Source: Clostridium sp. CAG:221
GTDB taxonomy: Bacteria > Bacillota > Clostridia > Clostridiales > Clostridiaceae
Reading direction: 5' to 3'
DNA length: 58,315 bases
Assembly: GCA_000435835.1 (NCBI GenBank)
Contig: FR883401.1
Location: 1-58,315, forward strand
The translations under genes were made by a program, and so were the position numbers. The stretch's first letter is position 1, and every line of letters begins with the position of its first letter. Under the pieces are notes generated by a model. It had not been told where the DNA came from. It did no database searches and worked only from the letters and a program-made list of their open reading frames with translations. Shown piece after piece: positions 54,857 to 58,315 of this stretch.

Positions 54857-56887
54857 CTAAAACCTCTCAATCACTCTTATTGAATTTACATTTTTAATTA
54901 AAGCTATATTCTTTTTAAGTTCTTCCAGTTGATTATAACTAAAAGAATATCCAAAAAGAATTATTCTATCTATATTAATTTTACCATTTTCAATCATTTC
55001 AATAAGTGACATTATATCCTCTCTAGTAATACCAGTATCTATTAAATACAATGTATTTTCACATAAATTACATACGTATTTATCAAGAGTAATCTCAATA
55101 TCTTCTGCCATAAATCCATAACCATCATCAATCTTCCATGTTTGTAGTATTGTTTCTTTTCCACTAGCATTGTTAAACGCAAACATCTCTTCATAATTTT
55201 CAGGTATTAATGTATTTATAGCATTATCAAATGAAATTATTTTATCAAGAGTATTCTGATTAGGTGTATTTAAATTATATATCTTGAACCCATAATCAAT
55301 ATGCTTTTTGGTATCTGCTTCTATATTTTCTGCTGCTCTCTTTATTCTCTCAATCCCTATTTCACTAAGTAAATGAGGTTTCTTTATACTATCTAAAAAT
55401 TCTATTGCTTGTCTGTATTTTTCCTTATCATTACTTTTAGCATTATCTAAAACTTCATCAAGATTAACAGGAAGTTGCACACATATATATTTATTATTCC
55501 TATTCTTTACAGCATTTGATTTCATAACAGCTTCTGCAGTAGTTGCAGATCCAGAGAAAAAATCTAATATTATATCACTTTTATCACAAGCTAATTCTAT
55601 AATTCTTTCAATAAGTTCAACTGGCTTTGGATGGTCAAAATATGCCTTACCTAAAAGTTGACTCAATCTTTTTGTTCCACTTTCAGTCCTGTATTCACTT
55701 TTATCCCAAATATATTCTCCATCTTCGATTTCCCATATTGTTTTAGCTTTACTTTGAGTTCCCCTATATTTTTCATATATATTATAATTTCCATCCTTTT
55801 TCTTACGAGCAACTATAGGACACTCATCTATTGTATGTCCATTAGTTTCTTTTTTTAGTTTAGGCAGTCCCCATCTCCAACAACTTGCTTCGCCTTTACT
55901 GTTTAACGGAAATACTTCAATTGTAAATTCCTCCGTTTTTTCGCAAGAAATACTATTACATTTATTGTCATCAAACTCATTTGGATTAACATAGATAGGA
56001 TAATACAAGTTAGGTCTATTAGCTTTATTAAATTTAGGATTCCTATTTCTCAATTCTCTTAATTCATAAGTTCCTAATTTATCTTCCATAGTTCTACATA
56101 AATTTTCGTTATCCAATTTATTCAATAATGCATCTTCATTTTTTGAATAGCATAATAAATATTCATGCGTCTTAGCTAAAGCTAAATAATCTTGTCCTCC
56201 TTTGTTAGTTTGAACAGTTATATTTCCTATGAAGTTATTTTCGCCAAAAATTTCATCACATAATAGTTTCAAATTGCCTTGTTCATTATCATCTATAGAA
56301 ATAAAAATGAATCCCTCTTTTTTCAGTAAATCTTTCGCTAAAAATAATCTTGGATACATAAATGTTAACCATGCTGAATGTGTACTAGAACCAGCCATAT
56401 TTAAAATTCTATTAGCTTCCTCTTCAGTAATATCAGCCTGTTTAGCTAATAATTCTGTATTGTATTCAAAATTATCAGGATATATAAAATCATTATTACC
56501 AGTATTATATGGTGGATCTATATAAATGCATTTAATTTGTCCCTCATATGATTTAAGCAAATGTTTTAATGCGTCGAGATTATCACCAACAATATAAATA
56601 TTCTCACTTTTCCTATTACCTTCAATTCTATTATGTTCAATATTTGGTGTAATCACAGTCTTTGTTTCTGTACCTACTTGTAATCGCGCATAAGATTTTC
56701 CTAAAAAATTTAATTCATACCCCTCTTTTGATATATTTATATCACTTGCTTGTATAAATTCTTTAAATTTATCAAAGTTAAATTCAATTTCTTTATTAAA
56801 AAATTGCGGAAAACATTCCTTTAATACTTTTACCTGATAAGAATTAGGTTTAACCTTAGAGTTTTTCTCAATATTTTCTTTTAACAT
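54857..56887 (-). CDS. Type III DNA methyltransferase subunit (Mod)
   Basis: This enzyme of about 676 residues is the modification and recognition subunit of a type III system. It is a beta-class adenine methyltransferase: motif IV DPPYNTG comes first (about residue 124), and the AdoMet motif DFFSGSATTAEAV lies in the C-terminal half (about 453). The region between them is the target recognition domain and will define a short asymmetric site; the site cannot be read from sequence alone. The ATG at 56887 is chosen because AAGGGAG precedes it; an earlier GTG at 56905 overlaps that site. Confidence 0.94.
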   Translation of the reverse strand: MLKENIEKNSKVKPNSYQVKVLKECFPQFFNKEIEFNFDKFKEFIQASDINISKEGYELNFLGKSYARLQVGTETKTVITPNIEHNRIEGNRKSENIYIVGDNLDALKHLLKSYEGQIKCIYIDPPYNTGNNDFIYPDNFEYNTELLAKQADITEEEANRILNMAGSSTHSAWLTFMYPRLFLAKDLLKKEGFIFISIDDNEQGNLKLLCDEIFGENNFIGNITVQTNKGGQDYLALAKTHEYLLCYSKNEDALLNKLDNENLCRTMEDKLGTYELRELRNRNPKFNKANRPNLYYPIYVNPNEFDDNKCNSISCEKTEEFTIEVFPLNSKGEASCWRWGLPKLKKETNGHTIDECPIVARKKKDGNYNIYEKYRGTQSKAKTIWEIEDGEYIWDKSEYRTESGTKRLSQLLGKAYFDHPKPVELIERIIELACDKSDIILDFFSGSATTAEAVMKSNAVKNRNNKYICVQLPVNLDEVLDNAKSNDKEKYRQAIEFLDSIKKPHLLSEIGIERIKRAAENIEADTKKHIDYGFKIYNLNTPNQNTLDKIISFDNAINTLIPENYEEMFAFNNASGKETILQTWKIDDGYGFMAEDIEITLDKYVCNLCENTLYLIDTGITREDIMSLIEMIENGKINIDRIILFGYSFSYNQLEELKKNIALIKNVNSIRVIERF

Positions 56888-57010
56888 ACAATTCTCCCTT
56901 TCCACAAATCATATTATATATTTTACCATATATGTAATTTTATTTCAGTTATCTAAGGAAACTTTTAACCATTTCCAAAATAATATCCTTTTTCAAAACG
57001 TATAAAAAAC

Positions 57011-57034
57011 AGACCATAAAATTTTTTATGGTCT
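57011..57034. terminator. Palindromic terminator upstream of mod
   Basis: The stem AGACCATAAAA / TTTTATGGTCT has a two-base loop. It would end transcription coming from the decayed gene region to the right, before the mod promoter. Confidence 0.75.
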
Positions 57035-57099
57035 ATGAATAAAAGAAGGATAAGTTAATAATATAAATGTTTGAAACTGAACTTTAAGCTTTATTTTTA

Positions 57100-58275
57100 A
57101 CAGGATACTTTCTAGATTATTTGTTTAATGTTCTTTTACTTTTTATAGGTTGATAATATCTTTTAAGTTTTTATACTGGCATTTAAAAATTTCAACTGAT
57201 ATATTTTGGGAAACTAAATTGAATTCTGCGATTAAATCATCAAAATCCATTTGAAATATAGGTATCTGTATTTCTTTTACAACTTTAGTTATCTTATTAA
57301 TATTCGCAGGCCTCAGTTTTTCTCTACATATATTTCCTTAAGAATTGCTTCCATAATACGGCACTCCTTGGCATTCAAAGCTATAGTACATCTAAATAAG
57401 CTCTACTTTATATTGAATATGAAAAGTACACGCACTTAGCAGTATATTATGTTTCATATCATATGAACCACAAAAACCAGAATAATTATTTGCTATTAAA
57501 GATGATACTTTTGAAAAAACTTAAAAGTCATCTATTAATTTTCCTCCACATTCCACTAATCGTTCATAACTTCCTGTCTATAAAAATAAGCCTTATTATC
57601 AAATAGGTCATTCAAATCTTTTACATTAGACATAAATATGTTTTTCTATTGTAATGTTTCAAGTTTTTGTTCATTTAATGACTAATTGAACTATCTAATA
57701 TTTCATATTTAATATATTCAATTTTCATTAATATCCGCCATTTTAATACTATATATATAATTCATATATTTCTTCACAAAACTTGTACACTCTATATATA
57801 AATATACTTTCCTTTGTTTCTTGTATTATTCTCTCATGTTACTGAATACGCTCTTCAAACTTTCTAAACTTATTCATACATTCTCATCGCTAAAACATTT
57901 ACTAGCCACCCTATATTCTTTACCTTACAACTAAATTATTACTTTAAAGCTTCTTAATGAATTTGAAATTCATCTAAAATCACTGCCGCTTTCTCATTAT
58001 TTAATTTATATAATAATACATTTGACGGGTTAATGCTTGTCCTTGATTATTGTAAAACATTGGACATAGGCAATTTTTTTTATTTTTTTCTTCTATTAAA
58101 TTCATATGTTTAAAATATAAAGGGTATATAAATCTCAAAAAAGCTGGATGAAATCTTGCACTTGCCTACTTTTAATTGAACCAGTATCCGCATTATCATC
58201 CCTTAATTGTGGATTTCTTGTTAAATCAATACTAAAGTGTTCAAAACCAAATTCATTTTGTGAAAAGCTAATCAT
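57100..58275 (-). pseudogene. Decayed coding region, several frameshifts and stops
   Basis: No intact gene is present in this 1.2-kb stretch. Minus-strand translation gives coding-like pieces in different frames. One starts at 58272 (MISFSQNEFGFEHF, then SIDLTRNPQLRDDN, stop after 46 codons). Another reads SNVKDLNDLFDNKAYFYRQEV, and a late one reads IQIPIFQMDFDDLIAEFNLV with DIINL then a stop near 57165. At least four frameshifts or stops separate them. The 5' end is cut by the IS terminus at 58276. I could not name the family. The terminator at 57011 lies at its 3' end. Confidence 0.6.
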
Positions 58276-58306
58276 TGGTGTTAGTATAAAGTAGTGGACA
58301 CATTAA
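58276..58306. repeat. Insertion-sequence terminal repeat, right edge
   Basis: This perfect 31-bp copy matches the left-edge terminus in inverted orientation (TGGTGTTAG outermost, TGGACAC inside). Nine further bases of the element (GACGAACTA) follow to the window end and do not match the left side. It adjoins the decayed gene region, so the element entered or flanks disrupted DNA here as well. Confidence 0.7.
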
Positions 58307-58315
58307 GACGAACTA

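Noticed and set aside
57251..57439. 62-codon plus-strand ORF in the tail region
   Set aside because: Low-complexity, antisense to minus-strand coding remnants and without a ribosome-binding site.
1..58315. tRNA, rRNA or tmRNA genes
   Set aside because: No GC-rich cloverleaf-like stretches or rRNA-conserved segments were noticed on either strand; short structured RNAs could still be missed by eye.

Overview
The window is low-GC DNA with strong Shine-Dalgarno sites, frequent TTG and GTG starts and compact intrinsic terminators. With the gene content (Ctc/L25, CstA, methylglyoxal synthase, anaerobic-type late cobalamin genes, FliB-like methylase, Cys-rich CWC protein) this points to a Clostridium sensu stricto-type Firmicute. 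No rRNA, tRNA or CRISPR array was recognised. Most genes lie on the minus strand.

Layout. (1) 1-1.6 kb: a cas1-cas2-cas4 adaptation module whose cas4 is cut by the end of an insertion sequence. (2) 1.7-6.2 kb: an FtsX-type ABC exporter and a coiled-coil DNA-binding protein. (3) 6.4-20.4 kb: housekeeping and accessory genes, including a MoxR ATPase / VWA-metallopeptidase / repeat-protein operon, an antibiotic-resistance-type ABC-F protein next to a MATE exporter, a FliB-like protein, Ctc, and a 47-residue Cys-containing protein. (4) 20.5-26.2 kb: a flavodoxin-ferredoxin, a gutted glycosyltransferase, a frameshifted cstA, a second ABC-F gene and small Cys-rich proteins. (5) 26.5-37.7 kb: the late cobalamin pathway in two blocks. 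cbiB-cobD-apgM-like-cobQ-cobO lies behind an intact cobalamin riboswitch. cbiA-cobT-cobU-cobS-cobU'/cobC lies behind what looks like the 3' remnant of a second riboswitch. Together these genes run from cobyrinic acid to cobalamin; no corrin-ring genes are present. (6) 37.9-51.6 kb: small hypotheticals, peptidases, MgsA, TPR proteins, an EamA exporter, TetR and DeoR regulators, a SWIM/SNF2 ATPase and an alkyl-purine glycosylase. (7) 51.8-58.3 kb: a type III restriction-modification pair, then about 1.2 kb of decayed coding DNA that runs into another insertion-sequence end.

The same 31-bp sequence lies at both ends of the window in inverted orientation and has the look of IS3-family termini. 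The segment is therefore flanked by insertion sequences, and both flanks carry damaged genes. The most interesting signals are the decapitated riboswitch before cbiA, the ApgM-family protein coupled to cobD (candidate threonine kinase), the CobU-like/CobC fusion beside a normal cobU, the MoxR-VWA-repeat operon, and the IS-truncated Cas module.
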